In this document: piece by piece, positions 18,841 to 28,761 of the stretch
How the letters are laid out: each line of letters starts with the position of its first letter
How positions within the stretch are numbered: the stretch's first letter is position 1
Assembly: GCF_030323545.1 (NCBI RefSeq)
Contig: NZ_CP122954.1
Span: forward strand, 62,001 to 126,000
From: Helicobacter pylori
GTDB lineage: Bacteria > Campylobacterota > Campylobacteria > Campylobacterales > Helicobacteraceae
Direction of reading: 5' to 3'
Length of the DNA stretch: 64,000 nucleotides
Translations under genes and position numbers: made by a program
Notes under the pieces: model-generated
What the model was told of the DNA's origin: nothing
What the model saw: the letters and a program-made list of their open reading frames with translations, nothing else
Database searches by the model: none

Positions 18841-19155
18841 ATGTCAGAAATTATTAACGCGAAGAATTACGCAGAGAAAATCGCTCATCAAGCGGTAGTG
18901 GTTAATGTTGGGGCGAGTTGGTGCCCAGATTGCAGGAAGATTGAGCCGATTATGGAAAATTTAGCCAAAACTTACAAAGGCAAGGTGGAATTTTTTAAGG
19001 TTTCTTTTGATGAGAGTCAGGATTTAAGAGAGAGCTTAGGCATTCGCAAGATCCCCACTTTGATTTTTTACAAAAACGGGAAAGAAGTGGGTGAAAGGCT
19101 TGTAGAGCCTGGATCTTCAAAGCCGATTGAAGACGCGATTAAAACGCTTTTATAA
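18841..19155 (+). CDS. trx2: Thioredoxin-family protein (Trx2-like)
   Basis: 104 aa thioredoxin fold. The active site is ASWCPDCRKIEP, i.e. CPDC rather than the CGPC of the main thioredoxin. The cis-proline is in IRKIPTLIFYKNG. It has no signal peptide, so it is cytoplasmic. The unusual CPDC site matches the second H. pylori thioredoxin (HP1458), which can act on protein disulphides. A strong terminator follows. Confidence 0.9.
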   Translation: MSEIINAKNYAEKIAHQAVVVNVGASWCPDCRKIEPIMENLAKTYKGKVEFFKVSFDESQDLRESLGIRKIPTLIFYKNGKEVGERLVEPGSSKPIEDAIKTLL

Positions 19156-19204
19156 AGGGCGTTAAAGAGCCTTGTTGTTAAAAAGAACCCATAGGAATCT
19201 TTTT

Positions 19205-19229
19205 TAGCCCCTTTTTTGATAAGGGGCTA
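19205..19229 (+). terminator. Terminator after trx2
   Basis: TAGCCCCTT and AAGGGGCTA form a perfect 9-bp stem around a short T-rich loop. It ends the dnaE-trx2 run. The rest of the 356-nt gap (19156-19511) is AT-rich, with TAAAAT-like boxes near 19363 that could drive the lpp20 operon; I see no gene in it. Confidence 0.65.
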
Positions 19230-19511
19230 ACTTCAAATAGCTTTTATCTCTCTTTATCTCAAAAAATCGTTTTTTATCGTTTTTAAATGAGCATGTTTGT
19301 TAAAAAAGTTTCTTTAATTAAGCTAAAAATGAGCGAATTTGTGGCATTAATGCTCGCAGTGTAAAATTTGTAGGGCTAGAACTTGTAAAATGTGAAAAAA
19401 AAGACGCATAAAATGCTAAAATCCGCAAAAACACTGTGTGTTTATATTAGAAGTTTAAAATTAGGAACGGAAGTATCTGTTTTAAATTTTGAATAGGGAG
19501 TTTCTATCACT

Positions 19512-20144
19512 ATGGTATTGAAAACAAAATTAAAAATTATAAGCTCGGTGATTTTGAGCGCTTTATTGTGGGTGGGTTGCTCAAGTGAAATGGCAACTTA
19601 TCAAAATGTGAATGATGCCACTAAAAATACGACTGCAAGCATTAATAGCACGGATTTATTGCTAACCGCTAACGCGATGTTAGATTCCATGTTTAGCGAC
19701 CCTAATTTTGAGCAACTCAAGGGCAGGCATTTGATTGAAGTCTCAGATGTGATTAACGACACCACGCAGCCCAATTTGGATATGAATCTTCTCACGACTG
19801 AAATCGCACGGCAGTTGCGGTTGCGATCTAATGGGAGGTTCAATATCACAAGGGCGAGTGGAGGGAGTGGCATTGCAGCCGATAGCAGAATGGTGAAACA
19901 GCGCGAAAAAGAACGAGAGAGCGAAGAGTATAATCAAGACACCACTGTAGAAAAAGGCACTTTAAAAGCCGCTGATTTATCTTTAAGTGGTAAAGTATCT
20001 AGTATCGCAGCCTCTATTAGTAGTTCTAGGCAGCGCTTAGACTATGACTTCACCCTAAGCCTTACCAATAGGAAAACGGGCGAAGAGGTATGGAGCGATG
20101 TTAAGCCTATTGTGAAAAACGCTAGCAATAAGCGTATGTTTTAA
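19512..20144 (+). CDS. Lipoprotein, LpoB-like fold (first gene of lpp20 operon)
   Basis: 210 aa. The lipobox is LLWVGCSSE, so it is a lipoprotein. The mature part (STDLLLTANAMLDSMFSDP, HLIEVSDVINDT) is similar by eye to the LpoB/YcfM family of penicillin-binding-protein activators. The C-terminal segment has a beta-hairpin pattern ending in GEEVWSDVKPIVKNASNK. It is HP1457 by order and heads a four-gene operon of exported proteins with Lpp20. A role in envelope assembly is an inference. Confidence 0.72.
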   Translation: MVLKTKLKIISSVILSALLWVGCSSEMATYQNVNDATKNTTASINSTDLLLTANAMLDSMFSDPNFEQLKGRHLIEVSDVINDTTQPNLDMNLLTTEIARQLRLRSNGRFNITRASGGSGIAADSRMVKQREKERESEEYNQDTTVEKGTLKAADLSLSGKVSSIAASISSSRQRLDYDFTLSLTNRKTGEEVWSDVKPIVKNASNKRMF

Positions 20145-20167
20145 ATTTATATTTGAAAGGATGAACG

Positions 20168-20695
20168 ATGAAAAATCAAGTTAAAAAAATTTTAGGGATG
20201 AGTGTGATAGCAGCGATGGTAATCGTAGGTTGCAGCCATGCTCCAAAATCAGGTATCAGTAAAAGCAATAAGGCATACAAAGAAGCGACTAAAGGCGCTC
20301 CTGATTGGGTTGTAGGGGATTTAGAAAAAGTGGCGAAGTATGAAAAATATTCAGGGGTCTTTTTAGGAAGGGCTGAAGATTTGATCACTAATAATGATGT
20401 GGATTATTCTACTAACCAGGCTACAGCGAAGGCTAGGGCTAATTTAGCGGCGAATTTAAAATCCACTTTACAAAAAGATTTGGAAAATGAAAAGACTAGA
20501 ACTGTAGACGCTTCTGGTAAAAGGTCCATAAGCGGCACTGATACTGAAAAAATCTCTCAATTAGTGGATAAGGAATTGATCGCTTCTAAAATGCTTGCCC
20601 GCTATGTCGGTAAAGATAGGGTTTTTGTTTTAGTGGGCTTGGATAAGCAAATTGTGGATAAAGTGCGCGAAGAGTTAGGCATGGTTAAAAAGTAG
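20168..20695 (+). CDS. lpp20: Lpp20 lipoprotein
   Basis: 175 aa. Signal peptide with lipobox [10 protein letters not shown]. The mature sequence [20 protein letters not shown] and [15 protein letters not shown] matches the known H. pylori membrane-associated lipoprotein Lpp20 (HP1456), a conserved antigen. It follows the LpoB-like gene by 23 nt and precedes two further exported proteins. All three downstream genes share the ALPKWAKDCS or EPKWYSKAY style mature N-terminus, which suggests a common LPP20-like fold. Confidence 0.93.
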   Translation: MKNQVKKILGMSVIAAMVIVGCSHAPKSGISKSNKAYKEATKGAPDWVVGDLEKVAKYEKYSGVFLGRAEDLITNNDVDYSTNQATAKARANLAANLKSTLQKDLENEKTRTVDASGKRSISGTDTEKISQLVDKELIASKMLARYVGKDRVFVLVGLDKQIVDKVREELGMVKK

Positions 20696-20702
20696 GGTTT
20701 TG

Positions 20703-21044
20703 ATGAAACGCCTTACTATTGCGCTTGTTTTGGTGTTGGGGTTTGTGTGGGGGAAGTCCTTGCCTAAGTGGGCAAAAGATTGCTCAAAAGAAGTGCAGAT
20801 TGAAAAGACCCAAACCAAAGACGAAAAAATTTTGGTGTGTGGGATGAGCGATATATTGCTTTCAGATATGGATTATAGCTTGTCCTCAGCCAGACAAAAC
20901 GCCTTAGAGAAAGTGATGGAAGCTTTCAAGGGGGATAAAATAGAGATTAAGGCTAGTGAGCTAAAGGCCACTTTTATTGATACGGATAAAGTTTATGTGC
21001 TTCTAAAAATCACTAAGAAACACATCGCTTTAACGAATGAGTAA
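20703..21044 (+). CDS. Small exported protein of the lpp20 operon
   Basis: 113 aa from ATG 20703 (a TTG just before is too close to the GGG ribosome site). Signal peptide MKRLTIALVLVLGFVWG. The mature part begins KSLPKWAKDCSKEV and has SSARQNALEKVMEAF, like a short version of the Lpp20 fold (aromatic 'W' start, then an ALA/RQNA helix). HP1455 by order. Function unknown. It starts 7 nt after lpp20. Confidence 0.75.
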   Translation: MKRLTIALVLVLGFVWGKSLPKWAKDCSKEVQIEKTQTKDEKILVCGMSDILLSDMDYSLSSARQNALEKVMEAFKGDKIEIKASELKATFIDTDKVYVLLKITKKHIALTNE

Positions 21045-21053
21045 GGATTAATA

Positions 21054-21965
21054 ATGAAAAAGATTATTCTTGCATGCCTTATGGCTTTTGTGGGTGCCAA
21101 TTTAAGCGCAGAGCCTAAGTGGTATAGCAAGGCCTACAACAAAACAAACACCAAAAAAGGCTATCTTTATGGGAGTGGTTCAGCCACTTCTAAAGAAGCT
21201 TCTAAACAAAAAGCGTTAGCGGATTTAGTGGCGTCTATTAGCGTGGTGGTTAATTCCCAAATCCACATTCAAAAAAGTCGTGTGGATAATAAGTTAAAAT
21301 CCAGTGATTCGCAAACGATTAACTTAAAGACCGATGACTTGGAATTGAATAATGTAGAAATTGTCAATCAAGAAGCGCAAAAAGGGATCTACTACACCAG
21401 AGTAAGGATTAATCAAAACTTGTTTTTGCAGGGTTTAAGGGATAAGTATAACGCTCTTTATGGGCAGTTTTCCACCTTAATGCCTAAGGTTTGTAAAGGG
21501 GTTTTTTTACAGCAATCTAAAAGCATGGGGGATTTATTGGCTAAAGCGATGCCTATAGAAAGGATTTTAAAAGCGTATTCTGTCCCGGTGAGTTCGTTAG
21601 AAAATTATGAAAAAATCTATTATCAAAACGCTTTCAAACCTAAAGTGCAAATCACTTTTGATAACAACAGCGATGCAGAGATTAAAGCCGCTCTCATAAG
21701 TGCTTATGCCAGAGTGCTAACCCCTAGCGATGAAGAAAAACTCTATCAAATCAAAAATGAAGTTTTCACAGACAGTGCTAATGGCACCACACGCATTAGA
21801 GTGGTTGTTAGCGCGAGCGATTGTCAAGGCACGCCTGTATTGAACAGAAGCCTTGAAGTGGATGAAAAGAATAAGAATTTTGCTATCACGCGCTTGCAAT
21901 CTTTGCTTTATAAAGAACTGAAAGATTATGCCAATAAAGAAGGGCAGGGCAATACGGGGCTATAA
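21054..21965 (+). CDS. Exported LPP20-like protein (HP1454-like)
   Basis: 303 aa. Signal peptide MKKIILACLMAFVGANLSA is followed by EPKWYSKAYNKTNTKKGYLYG and SKEASKQKALADLVASISV. This resembles the Lpp20 start (PxW, then a KxxALxDL helix) but is longer, with a second domain from about residue 150. No lipobox. It is the last gene of the operon and is followed by a terminator hairpin. It likely acts in the periplasm; function unknown. Confidence 0.75.
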   Translation: MKKIILACLMAFVGANLSAEPKWYSKAYNKTNTKKGYLYGSGSATSKEASKQKALADLVASISVVVNSQIHIQKSRVDNKLKSSDSQTINLKTDDLELNNVEIVNQEAQKGIYYTRVRINQNLFLQGLRDKYNALYGQFSTLMPKVCKGVFLQQSKSMGDLLAKAMPIERILKAYSVPVSSLENYEKIYYQNAFKPKVQITFDNNSDAEIKAALISAYARVLTPSDEEKLYQIKNEVFTDSANGTTRIRVVVSASDCQGTPVLNRSLEVDEKNKNFAITRLQSLLYKELKDYANKEGQGNTGL

Positions 21966-21985
21966 GCAAGGTATTAATCTTGCTT
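21964..21985 (+). terminator. Terminator of the lpp20 operon
   Basis: AAGCAAG and CTTGCTT form a 7-bp stem with an 8-nt loop followed by TTATGCTTATT. The stem begins within the stop codon of the last gene. The remainder of the 557-nt gap up to homD (21966-22522) has one possible 66-codon frame from 22348, which I do not trust, and otherwise nothing clear. Confidence 0.6.
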
Positions 21986-22522
21986 TATGCTTATTCATTC
22001 AGTTTTGTAGTGTCATTATTTTGTTTGGTGTGGCGTTTGGCACCCATTAAAATAACCCTCTGAAAGTTTGTGGCTTTTGTTCTTGCCAAATTAAACTAAA
22101 ACACCATTCAATACTCTTTATCCCACAAACTCCTCTAAAACCACACTCGCTAAAAACTAAAATCTTTTTAAGAGCCTACACAAGCGAGATTATTTGAAAA
22201 AACCAAATGGCTTTGGGCTTTCAAATCCCTCTAATCTAGGGTCTATTTTTTTGCCCCACAAACTAACAAACTTTTTTAAAAACTAACGCAATTTTAAACC
22301 AAACGACCGCTTAAAAAGGGGCGTTGAATACGAAAAGAGAAAAAAACATGAGACAAAATAACGAGACAGAAAAAAGCTTCAGTAAGCTTAAAGAAAACAC
22401 GCAAGCGATGCGAGAACAAAAAGAGCGAACTCCCACACCCACACATAAAACAAGGTTAAAACCGCTCACAAGAGAGCCTAAAAAGAGCGTTTCAGAGCCA
22501 GAGTTAAAGAATATTTTAACCC

Positions 22523-24763
22523 TTAAAATATCCACCCGTAATTAAAAAACACTTTAAAATGGCTGCCCCCTTCATTCAGGGTGATAGAATTGGTGGTTGA
22601 GCCATCGCTAGAAACGACCCTAGATTTCAACTGGACTAAAGGAACGCTAATGCCTACAGAATATTTAGAATGCTTGTAGCGGTAATTCAACCCACCGGTC
22701 ACATTTAAATTGCCGCTCCCTTTGTATTGGTTCAACAAATAATAGCTGTTGTATAAGCCCCTTAACCCCCCAAACACCCCAAGAGATGAAGTGAAAACTT
22801 TCTTGGTTAGATTGTTTTTAGGGTTCTTTTCATTGGTGTAATTGGTGATAAAATCAAACAACACATCCATTCCCACACCATAGCTTAATTGTTGGATTTT
22901 TTCGTTATTGGCTTGAGCGTAGTTGTATTTGATGATGCCATAAGAAGACAACCCTAGGTAATCATTAAAGTATTTTTGATAGCCCATTTTAAGATTAACG
23001 CCTAATAGGGGGGCTCCAAAGGGCCGTGAGGTTTTTGAAGCGCGATAGGTAGTGGCACTAGATTTAGTAGATGAAAGGCTTTGACTGATTGCGCTAAGCA
23101 TAGTGGTCGCAAAATCTTGCGTGTTCAAACTAGCGTTTAAATAGTTGGTTTGGCTGCTCAAATTAGTGTAATCCACTGGTAGGGCGTTTTGATCAATGAG
23201 TTGCTGCCAAACTGCGCTGGTAACGCCTATAAGCCCAGCGGGGACTTGAGAGCAATCAGTATAGATGGAGTTAGGATAATTGCCCGCTGTATAGGGCTTG
23301 TCTTTAAAACGAGAACACACATCATAGGTAGAGCCATCGGTGTCTCGCACTTCGTGCCCGTTGTCAAACACTTGCACTTCTTGTCCATTCACTTGCTCTA
23401 TTTTCCCGCCTTTACAGCGCTCTTCTGGCCCATTGTTTTCTTCACACATGCGCACCCTTTGATAAGTCATGTTCCCGTTATGCGTATAGCCTAAAGTATG
23501 CCCGTATTCATGGATAATGTCTCTTAATTGCATGATGGCGACTTTATTCAATTCTTTGCCAAAGAGTATTTCAGGGTCTAAGAAAGGAGACAATATCCCT
23601 AAAGCGCCAAAATTGGTGCCATCATCGCCTGGGCCATTCGGGCCGCCATATTGAGACCCTAGCCCTAAATCCCCTCCTCTTGGGGGTAAGAGATTCACAT
23701 AAAGATTATTCGTAACTCTATAGCTATAGATAACATCTTGCGGCGTTAATATCACTGATCCTGTTTGCCCGTTTTCTATATTGTATTCATCTCCAGCATT
23801 TTTAGCGATCAATTTAGGATCCACAAGCCCATTGTTGTAAGGATTCACGCATGTAGAATAATCAGAATAACATGGCTTTGACAGGTTGTTGTCGCTAAAC
23901 TGGAAGGGGGCGTTTTTAACGGCATCTTCCCAAGATTTAGAATCAAACACCGCCATCATATTCAGCATTAAATTGGTCAAATTTTTAGCGTCTTGAGAGG
24001 TGAAAGGCGGCACTTTAGCCGTGCAGTTTTCTTGGTTTTCGTATGGAGGGCATGGGGGTTTAGAACCAGTGCCGTTACCGCTAGAAAATTGGTTGTAATT
24101 GATATAAGTCATTTGAAGATTGGTTGTAACCTTACTGAGCTTATCAAACAGATTCTGCGTGCTGGCATCAGAAAATTTTGTGGTGGTGGTTTGGAGCTGT
24201 TGGAAGCCATCAGCGTTAAGTTGCGGATCGTTAAACAAGCTTGCGGGCAGAATGATTTGAGATTGTTTAGGGATAGTCTCTATCACGCCCAAACTGACTA
24301 CATTGCCTTGATTGTCTGTGTAACTCAGCTCAATGTTGTTTAAATTATAAGGCAAGAAATTTTGTATCATAATCAAGCTGTTATTGCCATAGTCTGCTTC
24401 CTCAGCGCTTTCTTGGTTATAAGCGGTTACATACACAGGGGTTAAAGAATAAAAGGTTAAGTTGGTGATATTGTCCTCTGCAAACAACTCAGTCGCGTTC
24501 TTTAAAATGGTGCTTTGGGAGATGTAGTATTTCCCATAGGTGCTTTGAGGGGTAATGGGTTTGGGCTTTGGTTTGGGTTTAGGTTTAGGTTTTTCTTGGG
24601 TTGTGGCTATGGTTTGTTCTTGGGTTTGTGTGCCTTGCAATAGCCCGGTTTCAAACCCGGCTTCTATAAAAAAGCCGTCTTTTTGGTGCTTTTGGTAGGC
24701 TTCTAAAGCGGTGAATGAGCTGATTAGGGACAAACAAATCGTTTTGCTAGCGAGTTTTAACAT
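22523..24763 (-). CDS. homD: Outer membrane protein HomD
   Basis: 746 aa. Signal peptide (TICLSLISSFTALEA), then the mature start YQKHQKDGFFIEAGFETGLLQ seen in Hom proteins. A KP dipeptide repeat (about six units near residues 58-69) comes from a 6-bp DNA repeat, so slippage would change its length without shifting frame. The middle domain carries many cysteines and the motif HEYGHTLGYTHNG near residues 417-429, which fits the zinc site HExGHxxGxxH of metzincin proteases. The C-terminal 200 residues form the beta-barrel (LGVNLKMGYQKYFNDYLG) and end in VFFNYGWIF. HP1453 by order. Confidence 0.88.
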   Translation of the reverse strand: MLKLASKTICLSLISSFTALEAYQKHQKDGFFIEAGFETGLLQGTQTQEQTIATTQEKPKPKPKPKPKPITPQSTYGKYYISQSTILKNATELFAEDNITNLTFYSLTPVYVTAYNQESAEEADYGNNSLIMIQNFLPYNLNNIELSYTDNQGNVVSLGVIETIPKQSQIILPASLFNDPQLNADGFQQLQTTTTKFSDASTQNLFDKLSKVTTNLQMTYINYNQFSSGNGTGSKPPCPPYENQENCTAKVPPFTSQDAKNLTNLMLNMMAVFDSKSWEDAVKNAPFQFSDNNLSKPCYSDYSTCVNPYNNGLVDPKLIAKNAGDEYNIENGQTGSVILTPQDVIYSYRVTNNLYVNLLPPRGGDLGLGSQYGGPNGPGDDGTNFGALGILSPFLDPEILFGKELNKVAIMQLRDIIHEYGHTLGYTHNGNMTYQRVRMCEENNGPEERCKGGKIEQVNGQEVQVFDNGHEVRDTDGSTYDVCSRFKDKPYTAGNYPNSIYTDCSQVPAGLIGVTSAVWQQLIDQNALPVDYTNLSSQTNYLNASLNTQDFATTMLSAISQSLSSTKSSATTYRASKTSRPFGAPLLGVNLKMGYQKYFNDYLGLSSYGIIKYNYAQANNEKIQQLSYGVGMDVLFDFITNYTNEKNPKNNLTKKVFTSSLGVFGGLRGLYNSYYLLNQYKGSGNLNVTGGLNYRYKHSKYSVGISVPLVQLKSRVVSSDGSTTNSITLNEGGSHFKVFFNYGWIF

Positions 24764-24973
24764 AAAATCTCCTTAATGGTCTTTTTTAATATTTTTAATT
24801 TTTTACTCAAAAATAGTTTATAGTATGTATATATCTTAAACTAGCCTATTTTACCCCTTTTTGAAAAATGGCAGTATTGTTTTTTATAAATATGGATATT
24901 AAACGGCGCTAATGGGTAAAAAGTCTTAAAAAGCAGCGCTAAAAAGGGGTTTTAATCCATTCTTTAAGCGGTT

Positions 24974-26326
24974 TCATTTGCCTAAGCAAAATTCGCTGAA
25001 CATGCTGTCTAACATTTGGCTGGTTTCATAAGGGCGGGTGAGCAAGTTCAAGTTTTCTATCGCACTTAAAAGATGATAAGAAAAAAGCTCTAAAGTTTCT
25101 AAATGGTTTTGAGCGTTTTGCAATTCAAAAATGGCGTTTTCTAGGGCGGTTTTTTGGGCTAGGGAAGTGAGTAAGAGCTTGTTTTGAGTGTCTAATTTGG
25201 GGAAAAAGGCGCTGATTTTTTGGCTCAAATCTTTCAAACAAGCCTTAGAATTTAGGGTGTTGGTTTCTAGTAAAGCATAAGGGATTTTAAGGTGGGATTT
25301 TAAAACTTCAAGCTCCAGTTTAGGGGCTAAATCGTTTTTATTCAAAACAACAATGCAAGGCTTTTTGGCGCGATTGAGGGTGTCAATAAGGTTAAAATCT
25401 TCTTTTTCTAGGGGTTTAGAAAGATCAAACACGCCTAAAATAATGTCGCAATTTTCTAAACTTTTAAGGCTTTTTTCAATCCCTAAGCGCTCTATTTTAT
25501 CCGTGCTCTCTCTAATGCCAGCGGTGTCAATCAAGCGCACCTTATGCCCTTGTAGTTCAATGACTTCTTCTATGGTGTCTCTTGTTGTGCCTTTAATATC
25601 GCTCACTAAAGCCCTTTCTTCTAAAAGCATGGCGTTTAATAAAGAACTTTTGCCAGCATTGGGTTTGCCAACAATGCTTAAGGCATGCCCTTTGTTTTTT
25701 TGTTTTTGCGCATTAGAAAAATCCAATAAGTCTTTAAAAGAGGCGATTTGTTTTTCTAAATTTTGAGACACTTCCTTTAAAAAATCGCTAGGAATGTATT
25801 CTTCGCTATAGTCAATCAAAACTTCTGAGCTGGCCAAAAGCTTTAAAAGATCGTTCCTAGCCTCTTCAATAAAAATTTTTAACTCGCCCTTAAGCTGCCT
25901 GGCTAGAGCGTTTAAAACGCTCTCATCTTCACAAAGGATGAGCTGAACGCTCGCTTCAATCTCGCTCAAATCCATTTTATGGTTTAAAAAGGCTTTTTTG
26001 CTAAATTCCCCCGCTTGAGCAAGCCTAGCCCCCAAATTCAAGCAAGCTTGTAAGATATTTTGCGCTAAAAGGGGGCTTCCATGGCATTGGATTTCGCACA
26101 CATCTTCGCCGGTGAAACTATAAGGGGCTTTGAAATAAATCACTAACGCTTTGTCTAATAAAACACCATCAGAAAAAATATCGCACACATAAGCGTATCT
26201 GGGGGTGAAGTCTTGTTTTTGGGTGAGTTGTTTAAGAATATTTAGAGCGTTATTACCGCTGATTTTAATAATGCTAATCGCTCCCTTGCCTAAAGGGGTA
26301 GCGATAGCGGCGATGGTGTCATTCAT
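24974..26326 (-). CDS. mnmE: tRNA modification GTPase MnmE
   Basis: 450 aa from ATG 26326 (MNDTIAAIATPLGKGAISII), the canonical start; an upstream ATG adds 11 unlikely residues. G1 is GKPNAGKSSLLN, G2 is DIKGTTRD, G3 is DTAGIRES and G4 is LNKNDL. It ends in FCLGK, the CxGK motif needed for catalysis. With MnmG it installs the 5-carboxymethylaminomethyl group on wobble U34 of some tRNAs. It overlaps jag by 8 nt. Confidence 0.95.
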   Translation of the reverse strand: MNDTIAAIATPLGKGAISIIKISGNNALNILKQLTQKQDFTPRYAYVCDIFSDGVLLDKALVIYFKAPYSFTGEDVCEIQCHGSPLLAQNILQACLNLGARLAQAGEFSKKAFLNHKMDLSEIEASVQLILCEDESVLNALARQLKGELKIFIEEARNDLLKLLASSEVLIDYSEEYIPSDFLKEVSQNLEKQIASFKDLLDFSNAQKQKNKGHALSIVGKPNAGKSSLLNAMLLEERALVSDIKGTTRDTIEEVIELQGHKVRLIDTAGIRESTDKIERLGIEKSLKSLENCDIILGVFDLSKPLEKEDFNLIDTLNRAKKPCIVVLNKNDLAPKLELEVLKSHLKIPYALLETNTLNSKACLKDLSQKISAFFPKLDTQNKLLLTSLAQKTALENAIFELQNAQNHLETLELFSYHLLSAIENLNLLTRPYETSQMLDSMFSEFCLGK

Positions 26327-27116
26327 TATTAAAGTCGTTGATGACGATGTATTTTTCATCGTTTAAGTTGGTTTTGATAGAAACGTATTTATTAGGGAAC
26401 GCTTTTCGTAATTTCTTTAAAGCGATATAGGTTAAAACGCCATCAGGGGCTTTCATCTGCCCCTTACCCACTTCATGCACGGTCATGATCGTGCTTTGGA
26501 GTTGCGTTTCCATAACCTTTTCTTGGTTTTGTAAAAAAGTGGAAATTTCTAAGCGGATACTATAGCCATAAGTAGGGTGGATCCAATTAAAGAGCAAGTA
26601 AGAAAGGGCTTTGTAACGATAGCCTTTCTCGCCAATTAAAAGAGCGGAGTCTTCGCCATCAATATCAATCAATAAAACCCCCGGCTCATAAAGGCTGACT
26701 TCCACTTTATTGATTTTATAGGGCAAATGGGAGAATAAGTCTTTCAATTCTTGCTTAATTTCATGGAGTTTGTCCCCACTATGAGATTCTTCTTTAGGGT
26801 TTTTTTTAGAGGGTTTAGGGGTGATTTTTTCTTCTTGCGGTGTTTTTGTTTCTAAATTTTGTTTTTTTTCTTCTATATTGTTTTGATGGATTTCTTTCGT
26901 GTTGGTTTCTTTAACGCTCTCTTCTTTAACCTCTTTAACGCTTTCTTTAACGCCCGCTAAGATAATGGCTTCTTTTTTACCAATGCTTAAAAACCCTTTA
27001 GAGGGCGTTTGAATGACTTCGTATTGCAAATTAATAATGGGGCAATTCAAGGCGATAGAAGCTTGAATGAGGGCTTCTTCTAAGGTTTTGGCTTTGATTT
27101 CAATAGGATTTTGCAT
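26319..27116 (-). CDS. jag: Jag/KhpB RNA-binding protein
   Basis: 265 aa from ATG 27116; the ATG shares a base with the yidC stop (TGATG). The N-terminal Jag domain is KTLEEALIQASIALNC. A long Glu/Lys/Thr-rich linker follows. The C-terminal KH (GVLLIDIDGEDSALLIGEKG) and R3H-like part (VISIKTNLNDEKYIVIND region) bind RNA. The yidC-jag pairing is conserved in bacteria and the protein is thought to affect membrane insertion or translation control. HP1451 by order. Confidence 0.9.
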   Translation of the reverse strand: MQNPIEIKAKTLEEALIQASIALNCPIINLQYEVIQTPSKGFLSIGKKEAIILAGVKESVKEVKEESVKETNTKEIHQNNIEEKKQNLETKTPQEEKITPKPSKKNPKEESHSGDKLHEIKQELKDLFSHLPYKINKVEVSLYEPGVLLIDIDGEDSALLIGEKGYRYKALSYLLFNWIHPTYGYSIRLEISTFLQNQEKVMETQLQSTIMTVHEVGKGQMKAPDGVLTYIALKKLRKAFPNKYVSIKTNLNDEKYIVINDFNNE

Positions 27117-28756
27117 CAACTTTCCTTTTTATTTGGCGCGTGCGCGCGTTTTTTATTCTCTAAAACTTTATTAATAATGAGTTGTTGCAACACCGAAAGG
27201 ATGTTGTTTGTGGTCCAATACAAGACTAACCCTGCAGGGAAAGTGATTAAAAAGATTGTGAATAATAGGGGTAAGAGTTTAAAAATCTTTGCTTGCATGG
27301 GATCGGTCATGGTGTTTGGCGTAACGCTTTGGTGCCAATACATAGACGCTCCCATAAGAAGCGGCAAAATAAAATACGGATCCATGATGGATAAGTCATG
27401 AATCCATAAGATCCACTCTGAGCTTTTCAATTCCACAGCGTTATAAAGCACTCTATAAATCGCAAAAAACACCGGGATTTGTAAGATTAAGGGCAGACAA
27501 CCCCCTAGCGGGTTGGCCCCATGCTTTTTGTAAAGCTGCATCATGTGGGCTTGCAATTTTTGGGGTTCGCACTTGTATTTTTCTTGGAGCTCTTTCATTT
27601 TAGGGGCTAATTCTTTGAGCTTTTGCATGCTCACCATGCCTTTATAGCTTAAAGGATAAAGGATGATACGCACGATAATTGTTAAAAAAATGATAGCCCA
27701 ACCCCAATTGCCCACGAATTGATACAAATAATCCAGTAAAACAAACACGCCTTTAGCAAAGAAAGTGATTAAGCCATACTCTATCACATCCGTAAGCATG
27801 GGTGAAATCGCTTTCAAAGAGCGGTAATCTTTAGGGCCAATATAGCCATGCAAATTCGCTTCGTTTTTAAGGGAAATGAAGCCTAAGGGGTTTTTAGTGC
27901 CGATTTCTGAATCAATTAAGGCTTCAAAACCTTGAGAATCTTTAGTGAAAAGCAAGGTGGTGAAATACCTATCCACGCTGGATAAAAAGAGGGTGTTAGA
28001 AAAGCGTTTGATTTCTTTGGCGTTTTTATCTTCAATTTTTTCAATTTTTTTGTCGTTGTTTTCTAAAAGCACGCCTGAAAAGGTGTAGCTGTCCAAATCA
28101 GCCACCGGCCTGTAACCATTGGTGATCACATAGCTAGGGATAATGTTGTTGGGCGATTTGAAAGCGATTTGCAAATCATAATGCAAATCATCATAAAAAG
28201 TTAGGGTTTTAATGATGGTAAGAGCGCCTAAATCTTGGGTTAAAACAAGCTGTTCATTAGGCCCAAGAGTGGTTTTTGAAGCGCTATAAGGGGTGTTGAA
28301 CGCTTTGTTGTTGAGCGTGGGGTCTAAAAAACGCACTTCTAAAGGCTTGAGTTTATCAGCTGCTAAAAGGGGGAGCTCTTTTAGGGGGGTTTGCGGGTTA
28401 GCTTTGGGGCTAAAAAGATGGCCCACATGCTCTAAAAAGCCCTTTTGTTTGGGGGTTAGATACTTTTTATCCTTGAGATAAACCTGTTTGATACGTCCTA
28501 AAAAGTCAATTTCAATTCTGGCATGCTCAAAAGAAATCGTGCTTAGCAAATTCTCTTGGGGGATTGTTTGAGTAGCGTTAAAAGCGTTGGGCGTGTTGGG
28601 ACTTGTTATTGTGTGGTTGTTGGCTGTTTCTTGCTTTGTGGTTTGGGTTGTTGTTTTGTTTGGTTTTTGGAAAAAATAGCTATAAAGAGTGATAAACAAG
28701 AAAGACAGAGCGATCGCTAAAATCAAGCGAGTATTGGTGTTGTTGTTTTTATCCAT
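27116..28756 (-). CDS. yidC: Membrane protein insertase YidC
   Basis: 546 aa. An N-terminal helix (LILAIALSFLFITLYSYFF), a large periplasmic domain (residues 30-320, with VFLDPTLNNKAFNT-like beta segments) and the conserved core: GNWGWAIIFLTIIVRIILYPL, MKELQEKYK, and a GGCLPLILQIPVFFAIYRV segment. It inserts inner membrane proteins with or without Sec. The position between yidD and jag is the usual oriC-linked order seen across bacteria. A KKRAHAPNKKES tail is basic, as in insertases that bind the ribosome. Confidence 0.95.
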   Translation of the reverse strand: MDKNNNTNTRLILAIALSFLFITLYSYFFQKPNKTTTQTTKQETANNHTITSPNTPNAFNATQTIPQENLLSTISFEHARIEIDFLGRIKQVYLKDKKYLTPKQKGFLEHVGHLFSPKANPQTPLKELPLLAADKLKPLEVRFLDPTLNNKAFNTPYSASKTTLGPNEQLVLTQDLGALTIIKTLTFYDDLHYDLQIAFKSPNNIIPSYVITNGYRPVADLDSYTFSGVLLENNDKKIEKIEDKNAKEIKRFSNTLFLSSVDRYFTTLLFTKDSQGFEALIDSEIGTKNPLGFISLKNEANLHGYIGPKDYRSLKAISPMLTDVIEYGLITFFAKGVFVLLDYLYQFVGNWGWAIIFLTIIVRIILYPLSYKGMVSMQKLKELAPKMKELQEKYKCEPQKLQAHMMQLYKKHGANPLGGCLPLILQIPVFFAIYRVLYNAVELKSSEWILWIHDLSIMDPYFILPLLMGASMYWHQSVTPNTMTDPMQAKIFKLLPLLFTIFLITFPAGLVLYWTTNNILSVLQQLIINKVLENKKRAHAPNKKES

Positions 28757-28761
28757 TGTGA

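Noticed and set aside
22348-22545. Possible 66-codon gene overlapping the 3' end of homD
   Set aside because: Charged, low-complexity product, no clear ribosome site and overlap with homD; kept out of the gene list.
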